NCBI RefSeq assembly: GCF_000327385.1
Contig: NW_008707425.1
Location: forward strand, 2,320,138 to 2,384,137
Source: Lottia gigantea
Taxonomy: Eukaryota; Mollusca; Gastropoda; Lottiidae
Reading direction: 5' to 3'
DNA: 64,000 nt
In this document: positions 11,270-21,804 of the stretch, piece by piece
Layout: each line of letters starts with the position of its first letter
Numbering within the stretch: position 1 is the stretch's first letter
Translations under genes and position numbers: made by a program
Notes under the pieces: generated by a model
Told to the model about the DNA's origin: nothing
Database searches by the model: none
The model's input: only the letters and a program-made list of their open reading frames with translations

Positions 11270-13450
11270 AAACTATAGCCACACGTGGCACAGAGTGGGA
11301 CTTTACAAATGTAGCAATTTGCAAAAGACCCTGAAAAAAATCAACCTTCGACGATAATTAGGTCAAGTAAGTGCAAGAACAGTCTAAAATTGATAAATTT
11401 TTGTTAATATTCTAATACCGCAAATGTGTACCGGAAGAAGACGTCAGATTTCACAAACGAAAGCAGATAGCCAAGGTCTAAAAAGGGCAAGATCACGAGA
11501 TATAAGTCATCAAATTTTCAAATTGCATACGGCAATAAAACCGGAAGTTGACATAGGACAGCAAATATAAAAGTATAAATAGATAGCCAATGTCAATGAC
11601 GTTTGATCATACAAAAGTCAAGGTCACCAAAGGTCAAGGTCAAAAATTGAAAATTCCGAATTTCCAAAACCTGTTCCTTTTTTTGAACTATGAAGCTTAA
11701 ACAACCGAACTTTTAAGAGAAAGTGGCTCAAGACATGAGGTAATTGTATGCAAAGTTCAATTTTGAACAAATGTATTAATTGCGAGTTATGGCCCTTGCC
11801 AAAAATGTCAATAATGAGTAATTTAACCCGGATGTGCCACGAACCCCTCAATCTTTTTTGCATAGGTTAATGGATATTCAACATGTTATGTTGTTTTCTA
11901 AATTTCAAGCTTCTACATCATACAGGTCAAAAGATATAGGTCAACAAAAGTCAACAAAGGTCAAAATCGAAAAATGAAAATATCCGAATGTTAAAACCCG
12001 TTCCTTTTTTAGAACTATAAAGCTGAAACAACTGAGCTGTTAACACAAACTGGCCAAAAGGATGAGGTAATTGTTTGCAAAGTCCCTTTTTGAACAAACA
12101 CATCCGATGCGAGTTATGCCCTGGCCTCTAAATGTGAACAATTGGTAATTCAATCCGGATGTGCCACGCCCACTTATTTGGCATAGGTGAATTCAAATTT
12201 AAAGTGTCTAGTTGTATTCCAAATATCAAGGTTCTACATCAAATAGATCATAAGATATACATACACCAAGCTCAAAGAGACACAAATATTGTAAAAAAAA
12301 AAACTCAAATTGAAAAATCACGAATTTCAATTTTGATTTAAAAAACGATTGTTCTATATCTATGTAAAGTGCATGAGAAGCACATTAGGAAACCGAAAAA
12401 AAATAACCCTCTAGGTTAATTGGGCCACACGCTAGAGCAGTCCAAAGTTGCAAAAAATTTTTTTCACGGACAACTATAAAACCGGAAGTACATGTCGGAG
12501 GTCATGTGTCAAAGTATCAATTGATAGCCAATGTCAATGACCCTATAAAGGTCATCAAAGGTCAAGGTCACGTGGTGTGAGCGTTTCAAGTTTCAAAAAA
12601 ATTCAATTCGGCTCCCAATATTTTTTGAGCGGAATACACACATATCAACATTTACCCTGAGGCCCCATTTTGAGTTTTACGAAAGTGTGTTTTTTCAAAA
12701 TGGCGACCGAAGTATCACTTCCGGTCTGGATTTTATTTTAAAATCGGTCATAGATCAGCTAAATTTTGTTGACCTACATAAATTACATGGAAGTAGATTT
12801 GAAATTCAGTCGCTTTCCTGTTTAAAAGCGGAAATGACGTACAAAATTTGACTGTACCATATTATTAACATCAGTGAAGTCTCTTTGCATTTGAAATTTC
12901 AGATCAATCGATGCAAAAGCTAAAAAGTTGCAAAAAAATTGAAAAACTTGATCGAATAAAGTGAGCTACGAATTTTCGAATTTCGTAAAGTGCTATCAGG
13001 TCAGAAAATACAGGTAGATTGTAAAAAATTGAAAACCCAAAGAAAATCGATGCAAAAATGCGCCTTCTCGAGCTGATTTTCGACTAATTGCACATGTTGA
13101 AAAGTCACCCAACATGTGTCAATTTTACCCCAAAAGCTACACATGCCAAATTAATACAGTAAAAGAAACATATCATGAGAAGATAAAAAACACAAAAACT
13201 GACAAAATATATTGGTGGAAAAAGAGGGTCAGCTGACCCCCAAAATCGCTCCATTTTGTGACAAAGGGGTAAAATATTTTTACACTAAAAGCTACATATT
13301 TCAAATATCTGTGATATGAGGCTCAACCAACCTGAATCATAATGGGATAAAAACTGACAAAAAATTCTAGTGGAATGATGGGGTCAGTTGCGATTGCTTT
13401 TAGCCTAACCGGGCATAGACTTCACCTAGCATTTTGATTTGAGTCGAATC
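11270..13450 (-). repeat. Family R long non-coding repeat, copy 3 (inverted)
   Basis: The blocks of copies 1 and 2 appear here in reverse complement and reverse order. They start with CACGTGGCACAGAGTGGGAC (as at 45335-45370), then AGGTCACCAAAGGTCAAGG (about 11629-11647), GGATGTGCCACG (about 11828 and 12156), GGTCATCAAAGGTCAAGGTC (about 12549), GAGGCCCCATTTTGAG (about 12659) and CACTTCCGGTCTGG (about 12716). The first half is duplicated within the copy. No gene is supported. Confidence 0.7.
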
Positions 13451-13549
13451 GTCTCAGCAAACACATTCGTGGCACATCTATCCGATATAAAAGGTGAATT
13501 ATTTCTAACTTATATATTGTTAAAATATCTCAAAAAAATTTATGACAAA

Positions 13550-14300
13550 TATACATAAGTATTCTTTCAATTTCGCAAACACCTGTGTGTCTATCTCTCT
13601 TAGTCTTTGTGCGGTGGTCCATTTAAGACATACTCTTATTTTATGGAAGCTGAAACTTACGAAAGTTAAACAGCAATTTAAAAGGCTTAGCCGTCATAGG
13701 AACTTTTTGAAATTCATACCATACTATCTCACACTAGTCTTCATTTGAAATATCAAACCACCAAGTTGCTGACTGCCTTACTTATTGTGCGAAGGCCCAT
13801 TAAAGACATACACTAATCGACATATATATGACCTATATAAGAATATTACTCAGAGTTTACGGACAATTTGCGAGTCTTAGCCGTCATGGAAACCTTTAGA
13901 AATCCATGCCATACTATTTCACACTAGTCCTCACTTGAAATATCAAATAACCAAGTTGCTGTCTGCCTTACTTTTTGTAGGGAGGCCCATTAAAGATATA
14001 CACCAATCGACATATATATGTCCTATATGAGCATATTACTCAGAGTTTACGGGAAATTTGCAAGGCTTAGCCGTAAGGAAACTTCTTGAAATTCATACCA
14101 TACTATCTCACACTTGTCCTCATTCGAAATATCAAATCATCAAGTTGCTGTATCCCTTACTTACGGACGCCCATTAAAGACATATACTAATCAACATAAT
14201 ATAATATATGACCTATATCAGAATATTACTCAGAGTTTACGGACAATTTGCGAAACCTTATGAAATTTATACCATACTATCTCACTTGACATACATCTGG
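13550..14300. repeat. Tandem satellite, about 190-bp unit, four copies
   Basis: The word CTTAG of GCTTAGCCGTCAT falls at 13686, 13876 and 14066, giving a period of 190 bp. A fourth, shortened unit follows near 14251. Other landmarks repeat in step: CATACCATACTATCTCACAC, CAAGTTGCTG, GCCCATTAAAGACATA and ATATTACTCAGAGTTTACGG. Units differ by small indels, so the array is not very recent. There is no coding capacity. Confidence 0.85.
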
Positions 14301-14800
14301 CAACTCTGTATTTATCGGATCTTCGCTAAGAGCTCTCCAGTTTAATAAAATACTTCACGGGATTCGTGATCCAGAAAAAAATTTAATAGTCATGATATCA
14401 CAAATTAATATGTACTGAATGATTTTTAATTCATGACATGGATTTTTAAGGAAAAAGCTCCATTAAAAAGACGATCCAACATATGTTTTTCGTCTGCTTG
14501 GAATGACGATGACATGTATAAAGATGTAGTTATTGTTTCTTTTGAATAACATTTTTATTGTTAGTTAAAACTAAAATAAATCAGAGAATTCTACGGAAGA
14601 AAGGTCTTCACAAGGGACATTAAAATGTTCCATATTTTTTATTAACCTCACTGAATTGAGTTTATTCATACACAATTTTGACATAATTATTTGCTATTTC
14701 TAAATCTCATCTCACTACTTCGGTGGACGACAATGATTTAATAAATCCTTGTGTGCAAAATGGAGGATACTTTAACTAAAACATTTCCATTGTGGCCTGC
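14301..14800. other. Unassigned AT-rich DNA
   Basis: This lies between the satellite and a small open frame. I see no gene, RNA or recognised repeat here. Confidence 0.4.
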
Positions 14801-14802
14801 CA

Positions 14803-14997
14803 ATGCTGATAAAGAAAAGGGAAGACTTACGCTTTCTGGAGTCTATGAAAGGGGATCGAACAGCAACTTTTGGTCCATTTGACAAGGTTATAGCGGCAGT
14901 GAACCAACGCAAGCGTAAATGTGAACAGGCAGAGACAGACAGGAGAAAGAAAGTACTACAGAATACAATTATGATCTGTCAGTTCCAAGACTCTTAG
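14803..14997 (+). CDS. Short basic open frame of unknown origin
   Basis: A 64-codon frame encodes a charged peptide containing KGDRTATFGPFDKVIAAVNQ followed by a Lys/Arg/Glu-rich helical stretch. Sequence just downstream, in another frame, would read SISESSCDETDKDCQ and suggests continuation of a gene whose frame has been lost. It stops where PLE copy A begins (about 15075). It could be a remnant of a host or transposon regulatory protein. I do not recognise it and the coding status is doubtful. Confidence 0.3.
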   Translation: MLIKKREDLRFLESMKGDRTATFGPFDKVIAAVNQRKRKCEQAETDRRKKVLQNTIMICQFQDS

Positions 14998-15074
14998 CCA
15001 CAGTATTAGTGAGAGTAGCTGCGATGAGACAGACAAAGACTGTCAAATAGATGTTACAACACCATCTAAATCAA

Positions 15075-17583
15075 AGGACAAATCATTATGGAATCTACCT
15101 AACTCCAAGATCCTCTTCACATGTATACCCATCTCAAATAAAATCTCGAAGAAAGCACAACAGAACCTCAGCCCAACATGAATATGGAGACCAGTATCAA
15201 CAGCGCAACAATATTACCACCCTACGAAGACGAATTCGAACCAGTTGACAATCTTTATTGCAAACAAACATTATTTATTTGTTTTGGATACACCAGCTTC
15301 AAACATCGAGTAAGTTTTTAAACTAATTATTGGGGATAAAAATACTGAGAGGCCACCGCTAGGCCAAACTGTAGTTAACTTCAGTCGCAATATTCTCACA
15401 TTCCTTCACCATTCAATCTTATCTCCGACCATCCATTGAACGATTTCAAAGAAATCTTAGCTGTACATATTTTTTTCGAACCCCCCCACGTGGTGCTAGA
15501 ACAATGTTTATTCCTAAATCCACGTGGACACCCCCTCAGCCCTCCATCCATCCTGAAATATTGAAAGCATTTGCGAGTATAGCCAAACATCGAACCTTTC
15601 CATAACACACGAAAAGCCTAATCTGACACGAGTGCAACGTGAAGCGCTAAACTCACCTAAGAAAGACGATAGCATTGTTATTAAAAAGAGTGACAAAGGT
15701 TCATGTTGTGTCTGAACAGGGAGGATTGCGTTTCAGAAGCAGAGAATCACCTGAATAATCCTAAACATTTTGCCATTTTACCGAAACCAATTTTCAAAGA
15801 AACTGCTAACATGATTAATAATATTCTTGCCGATTTAGTCAAAACTAGTTATCTCAAACAGAAACAATATGACAATCTGCCAAACCTCATTGTCGCGAGA
15901 GACATTTGTACACTTTGCCTAAAATCCATAAGAATCCAACCAAGGAGTGGTTTATCTCCAATATAATCCCTAAAGGCCGCCCGATTATATCTGACTGTGG
16001 TAGTGAGTCATATGCAGTGTCAGAATACATTGATCATTTCTTACTACCTCTAGCATGCCAACATCGCGCCTACCTTAAAGACACAACCGATTTTGTCAAT
16101 AAAATAAAAAATCTTCGAGTTCCTTCTAATGCTATTTTAATTTCTATCGACGTTTCTTCTATGTATACCAATATCGATAACACTACTTTAACGGCAGTTC
16201 GTAAAGCTTTTAATAGAAACCCAGATCCAAACAGACCCGACGATGCAATTCTACAGCTTTTAGAGATTTGTCTTAGTCGAAACGATTTCACATTTAATGG
16301 TAAAACATATTTACAAACTTCAGGGACAGCAATTTTTTACGGACGCTTTTTGGATGACATTTTTATGGTTTGGACTTATTCTATCGAACAGTTTTGGGAA
16401 TTCTTTGAAATTCTCAACAACTACCATCCTTCTATCAAACTAACCGCAAACGTGAGTGACAAAAGCTTAGACTTTCTCGATACCACAGTCTTTAAGGGAG
16501 ATTCCTTAGCAGAAACAAATAAACTGGATATTAAAGTGTATTTCAAAGAAACTGATACTCATCAACTCTTGCACAAGAGCTCCTTTCACCCAAAACATAC
16601 CTTTTCTGATATAATTAAGTCACAAGTTTTACGATTTCATCGAATTTGTACAAGATCGTCTGATTTCAACCAAGCCTGTACGATTGTTTTCTCAAAACTG
16701 AAAGAGCGTGGGTACTCTAAACGATTTTTACGAAACATAAAAAATTCCACCTTAGCGCAGATAGCAGCTAAAAACAGACTTTATGCCGAAGTACCTCCAG
16801 GTTTAAGAAGTGCTCCATGTTTGTCCAGTAGATGCAAAACATGTCCCTTTATATCAGAAACTCATTATTTTGTAAGCAACTCTACGAATAAAAGGTACCC
16901 GATCCAGGAACATCTAACATGTGAACATTCGAATGTAATATATTTAATTTCATGCAAGAAATGCCCCAAACAATATGTAGGAGAAACTAAGAATAATTTA
17001 CGAACTCGCTTTAATGCTCATAGGTCAGACATCAAATTAAAGAAAGACAAGCCTGTTTCTAATCATTTCAACCTCGACGACCATTCAATAGACGATCTCA
17101 CCCTAATCCCAATTGAGCGTATAGAAATTGACTTGCCCGAAGATGAAACTACCAAATTCCGTCAATCTAGGGAGGCCCATTGGATTGAGACATTGAATAC
17201 AGCAAGACCTATAGGACTAAATATTCATCATAATGTAGGCATAGCACCCTTTGTTGTCCCGTTTAATACAACCAGCAATCGAGCAAGCAAGATAATTTAT
17301 GCCCACTATAAGAGCCCTCAAGAGAAATTCCCCCATGTCTATAAGCAGAAAATGATAGTTGCATATTCAAAAAATAAGAACTTAAATGATAATATTGTTC
17401 ATAGTAAACTAAAAACAATCAGAACATAACAGATACCATAATTATTTTTTCTAATTTCAGATCAGAATAAGAACAGAAGAAAACCAAATATCAAGACCCT
17501 TAATCCTAATTTCTAAATAAAGTGTCTGCTCCACCCTAGGCCTGTACATTTCGGAGAATTAAACCCTCCCTTCCCCGAAAACC
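15075..17583 (+). mobile_element. Penelope-like element copy A (5' truncated, internally deleted)
   Basis: The copy starts inside the SGNH-type frame (AAGGACAAATCATTATGGAA) and ends at the family 3' terminus, TCCCTTCCCCGAAA. It retains the short intron-like junction at about 15310-15375, the DKG region (about 15690), reverse transcriptase and GIY-YIG parts. An AATAAA about 65 bp before the end can serve as a poly(A) signal. Polinton sequence begins immediately to the right. The copy is inactive: an internal deletion has removed the segment between RT motifs B and C. Confidence 0.9.
15906..17429 (+). pseudogene. PLE copy A reverse transcriptase / GIY-YIG nuclease, defective
   Basis: The frame is 507 codons. 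It reads through LPKIHKNPTK, GRPIISDCGSES, the palm motif A SIDVSSMYTN, then jumps from TSGTA directly to FYGRFLDDIFMVW, so motif B (present in copies C and F as GTAMGKRFAPSYANLF) is deleted. The catalytic DD pair is intact. The C-terminal GIY-YIG domain (IYLISCKKC...YVGETKNNLRTRF) and the late Glu (EAHWIETLN) are present. The N-terminal part of the protein lies upstream in other frames. Confidence 0.85.
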
Positions 17584-19946
17584 AAATGTAAACGAGGATA
17601 GATTGAAACGAAAACTAACCGTTTTGGAAAGAAAACTTGGCGAAAACAGCGGATTGCTAGCAGAACTAGACAAGATTGATTCCGTGGACAAAACTGAGTT
17701 ACAAAATTCAATATCCAAATTGAACAAAAAGATTGCGAAGCAAAAATCAGATGTTCAAAATATAATTAACAATCTCACACCTTCCATTGAAAAAGATACG
17801 TTGAAACGACAATTGACTGCTTTGGATACTAAATCACGGACGAATTAGAAAAATAACTGGCTGTGATTAAAAACTTTCTTCAAAATAAATTTCAAGATGA
17901 TATCAACAAATACATTAAAGAACATGTCAATATTTTGGTATCTAGAATTCATGATGATTTTTTGAGACAAGAGAGAAAGTTGACCAAATTAGAAGCTATT
18001 GTCACGGATAAGTCATATTTTTTCTATCTTCCATTCGAAAGTGACACTCCCTTCGATAGAAACGGTGGTGGTTATATTTGTAAAGCCAAGATAAACATCG
18101 AAAAAGAAAAAAGAAAATATTCCTATCATCTTTACTAGGACCATACGAAAAAAGAAATGTCGTTAGTACGAGTAAATGTTGTTACTTCTAATACCCACGA
18201 ACATAATAATGATAGGAATGTTATAGGGTGTCTATATGATATTACGTGGTTCGCTTTATTGAAAATTCACTTAATTTAACTTAAAAAATTAACTTCAAAG
18301 TAGACAACAATACATGATAGACAAACAAGAAGAGTTGAAAATAAAGTTAAGACAGTACAATGCATGTAGGAAAACATGGAGTAGAATCGATTATCTTTTC
18401 AAAACAGCAAGCACAGTTCTAACGGTGGGGGTAACGGTGGCAAAGGCCGTGACTGGTGGATTAATGCTTCCGGTCATCGTCCCAACCTCTTGCGGCCTCA
18501 TCACGTTAGGTTTCACAAGCAAAAAGAAAGCTCATTATAAAAAGAAAACGGATATTTTGAATATGTATCTTAATCAATTGTACATCTTTTTCGAAAGATC
18601 GAGAGAAGACAAGAACAAAACAGTTGATGAATTAGAAAAATTCAATGACATTTTGGATAAATTCAATACAGAAATATCAGCGGTTAAAATAAAAAAATAA
18701 TATATACTTAAAAAAAATATGAATAAAATTGAACACGATGAAACATTGATAGAAAACGCCCTATTTTCCGTTATGTTATCAAGGCTGTTTCCAATAAATT
18801 TAAAACATTCAAAGGACAAATTTAAATAGATGGAGAGATACTCGAGGAGGGAAATCACAGACAATACATGTCACTCCTCGGTTTCAATGCCAAAACTTTT
18901 CACAATATTTTTTCAAATATGGATAAAAAATCTGATGCTGCCGATTGGTATTTTACAGGAAAAATAATTGTAATGAAAGACAATTTCCAAGAAATCAAAG
19001 GATCAAAAGTTGGTAGAGGTGGAACTGATCTACTTAAAAAGATTAATGAATACAAAAGAGAAAATTGTTACATACCTACAGATGGTCACTGTTTTATCAA
19101 ATCGTGTTTTGAACAAATATTTAACGTGTAAATTTCAAGAATTCATCAACGGGTTTTCAAAAGCAAAACTTTTCACAATATTTTTTCAAATATGGATAAA
19201 AAATCTGATGCTGCCGATTGGTATTTTACAGGAAAAATAATTGTAATGAAAGACAATTTCCAAGAAATCAAAGGATCAAAAGTTGGTAGAGGTGGAACTG
19301 ATCTACTTAAAAAGATTAATGAATACAAAAGAGAAAATTGTTACATACCTACAGATGGTCACTGTTTTATCAAATCGTGTTTTGAACAAATATTTAACGT
19401 GTAAATTTCAAGAATTCATCAACGGGTTTTCAAAAGCAAATAGAGTGATGACTTGTGCTAGAATCAACGAATTCAACAAGACATTTAACACTTCGTTTCA
19501 AATTTATAATCCCAAAAATAGACATTTACATCCCAGAGACGTACACGATGAATTAGATTGGGTTTTTTTTTACCTTCACAACTCGCATTTCTGTCTGATA
19601 AGAAGAAGCCAAAAAGTTTGGGAATTCAAGAAATAGAAGACAATTACAACAGGTGTGGAAAACGTGTAGAGACGATTACCTAACTCAAGAAGAAAACGAA
19701 GACTGTTTCAAATGAAGTTAAATGAAAATTTCTTCTTTGCCAAAGTCTATGAACCTGTTTTTACCGTCTTTGATTTCCAGATTTATATCTTTGATCATGA
19801 ATGAGTTAAGTGGTAAATAGGTCGTTTCAAACGGTTTCTCTATAATTCTGTATCCGATCGGCACCGCAAAAGTCGTTATACTGTATATGATTTGGCGTTT
19901 GTGCTTGTTGAAAAATCCACCGTTGATCAAATTACAAGGAATGTTG
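17584..19946 (+). mobile_element. Polinton/Maverick fossil 2 (fibre-like, membrane, polymerase, late-gene parts)
   Basis: This is an internal Polinton piece between PLE copies A and B. In order it has a coiled-coil fibre-like part (about 17600-18140, plus), a small membrane-segment gene (18314-18700, plus), the N-terminal part of DNA polymerase B (about 18840-19690, plus) and an opposing late-gene scrap (19930-19718, minus). The order matches the fossils at 23840-30713 and 30714-37980. A 273-bp segment is duplicated head to tail (18891-19163 and 19164-19436). It is broken in about six places and has no ends. Confidence 0.85.
18314..18700 (+). pseudogene. Polinton small membrane-type gene (fossil 2)
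   Basis: The 128-codon frame has a basic N-terminal helix, a hydrophobic segment around VTGGLMLPVIVPTSCGLITL, and a charged C-terminal helix containing FFERSREDKN. Related genes sit in the same place before the polymerase at 26318-26790 and 30714-31115. The function is unknown. A membrane or virion-associated role is a guess from the hydrophobic segment. It belongs to a broken element. Confidence 0.6.
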
Positions 19947-20441
19947 ATTTTTCAAATCATTGTTAGCGTTATTCATCACCTAAATATATATTTTTGCATT
20001 TTTCATCATAACTTTCATCTTACTTTATATATACCCAAACTCAGTGTGACTTATTTGCAAAATCTGATCCCCATATTTTCACGCTAGCATATACAGTTTC
20101 CTCCTGTTACATCCGCTGTACATTCCCTCTCTAACCTCAAGTTATTTTCATTATGCTCCCCAACTACAACAGCCACTAGGAAGAAGCCAGAAATAGAAAC
20201 ACTAATCGGCAACCAAACCAATATCACGTACCCTACAACGGCCCTGTCTTCCATCGACCTCTACCACCTACCAATCGCCGACCACCAACCAACCCATCCA
20301 GCTATATCCCACCCCATCGCCGACCTACCTACAACACAGCCTACCAATCAAGAGGTAACCATCGACCTGACCAACAACAGAAACGACTACCAGCCCACCG
20401 ACGCCAACCAGTCCCCACTCATAAGGAGGGAAGAACCCTTT

Positions 20442-21761
20442 GTGAAGGTGTTCTTCCAAGTTTTGCAGTGCCTCCATCATTTGGCAATCCTTACCCTTCA
20501 ACAGCAAGGCCAACCAGCGTTTACCTTCAAACGCAAAGTCTCTGAGTTGGATAATGTTATCCGTCCAGCAATGAAAACATCAGCTGTCGACGCGAATATT
20601 AGATCCCTCAATCGGACATGGCTCTGTAAGGTTACGCAGGTCCTGATCGACCATAACCAAACCACACTTCAAGAGAAGCTGACCACCATTCGTACCAAGT
20701 CTTTATCATCACCTGTCGTCGACCGCATCGTTTCTCATACCCTGTCCTGGGCCCGTCGCTCCTATGGGAAACGTCTCACTCAAGCTGTAATCTCCAAATT
20801 CTACAAAACAATCAACGAAACAAAAAACAGAGTAACCATATCTCTACCAACTGAAATGGACACTACACCTGCACCATCTAGAGCCACCACGCTGCCGAAC
20901 CAAACCCCTAAACGAGCCCGAAGTTCACCTACTCCTAGTCCAGCAGACATAGGTAAACGCTCTCGTAGAGAGGGCACACCCCTTCTCTTTTCACTTTCAG
21001 ACTCGTCTTCCCCTTCCACACCATCTGAATCTTCACCACGTGATCCAGGATCCGCCAACCTTTCTTCCTTCTGTGAGTTTTTGGACCAGCAAACCACCCC
21101 TCAGTCTCCATCTAAGTCGAGACGTGTATCCAGACCTTCCCCCCCTCGAACCAGATCCCAGTCCGTTCCCAATGCTACAATTCTAACAACTACCAAACCA
21201 GTACCAATCACACCGTCGACGACCATTATATCCACTACCAAACCGTATTATCACCAAACCAAGGACAAATCATTATGGAAACTACCTGCTCTAAAGAAAT
21301 CTACCTTAATAATTGGATCATCTAACCTGAATCGAATTACCAAAACCAGTTCAGACACCGAAATCCATCACATACAGTCAATCCTGGAATCATACGACCA
21401 TGATCCCAAACCTACTACCTTTATTCTTCATGTAGGCCTCAACAACCGTGATCAGATACCAAAGACCTCCTTTAACCAAGCCCAGAAATTAATCGCCACA
21501 GCCAACAAAACCTCCCCAAACTCCAAGATCCTCTTCACATGTATACCCATTTCAAATAAAATCTCGAAGAAAGCACAACAGAACCTCAGCACTCTCAACA
21601 ACATGATGATGGAGTCCAGTATCAACAGCGCAACAATCTTACCACCCTACGAAGAAGAATTCGAAACAGTTGATAATCTTCATTGGTCTCCAGAAACAGC
21701 AAACAGCATTTATTTGTTTTGGATACACCAGCTTCAAGCATCGAGTAAGTCTTTAAACTAA
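20442..21761 (+). CDS. PLE copy B upstream protein with SGNH/GDSL-hydrolase-like domain
   Basis: The frame codes 439 residues from a GTG, but stays open upstream to about 20088, so the true start is probably further left or in an earlier exon. Residues 1-130 are helix-rich, 135-285 form a Ser/Pro/Thr-rich basic linker, and 287-430 resemble an SGNH hydrolase: IIGSSN (block I, Ser 294 as the likely nucleophile), HVGLNN (block III, Asn 334) and VDNLHW (block V, Asp 411 and His 414). CR1-type LINEs are known to carry such an esterase in ORF1. I do not know of it in PLEs. The frame ends 49 bp before the reverse transcriptase frame, within the intron-like segment. An IDLT motif upstream (about 20364) resembles a SUMO-interaction motif. 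Confidence 0.75.
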   Translation: MKVFFQVLQCLHHLAILTLQQQGQPAFTFKRKVSELDNVIRPAMKTSAVDANIRSLNRTWLCKVTQVLIDHNQTTLQEKLTTIRTKSLSSPVVDRIVSHTLSWARRSYGKRLTQAVISKFYKTINETKNRVTISLPTEMDTTPAPSRATTLPNQTPKRARSSPTPSPADIGKRSRREGTPLLFSLSDSSSPSTPSESSPRDPGSANLSSFCEFLDQQTTPQSPSKSRRVSRPSPPRTRSQSVPNATILTTTKPVPITPSTTIISTTKPYYHQTKDKSLWKLPALKKSTLIIGSSNLNRITKTSSDTEIHHIQSILESYDHDPKPTTFILHVGLNNRDQIPKTSFNQAQKLIATANKTSPNSKILFTCIPISNKISKKAQQNLSTLNNMMMESSINSATILPPYEEEFETVDNLHWSPETANSIYLFWIHQLQASSKSLN

Positions 21762-21804
21762 TTACTGGGGATAAAAATACTGAGAGGCCACCACTTAAAT
21801 GTAG
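21745..21804 (+). other. Candidate short intron between PLE upstream and RT frames (copy B)
   Basis: GTAAGT at 21745-21750 and TGTAG ending at 21804 bound a 60-bp segment. Its removal would join the SGNH-type frame to the RT frame in phase, with one base from the left and two from the right completing a codon. The corresponding segment in copy C is 65 bp. PLEs are known to keep introns. Splicing here is inferred, not shown. Confidence 0.55.

Noticed and set aside
20801-21097. Minus-strand 98-codon frame opposite the PLE upstream protein
   Set aside because: It is explained by the Ser/Pro-rich linker on the other strand. A similar shadow lies in copy C (39740-40183).
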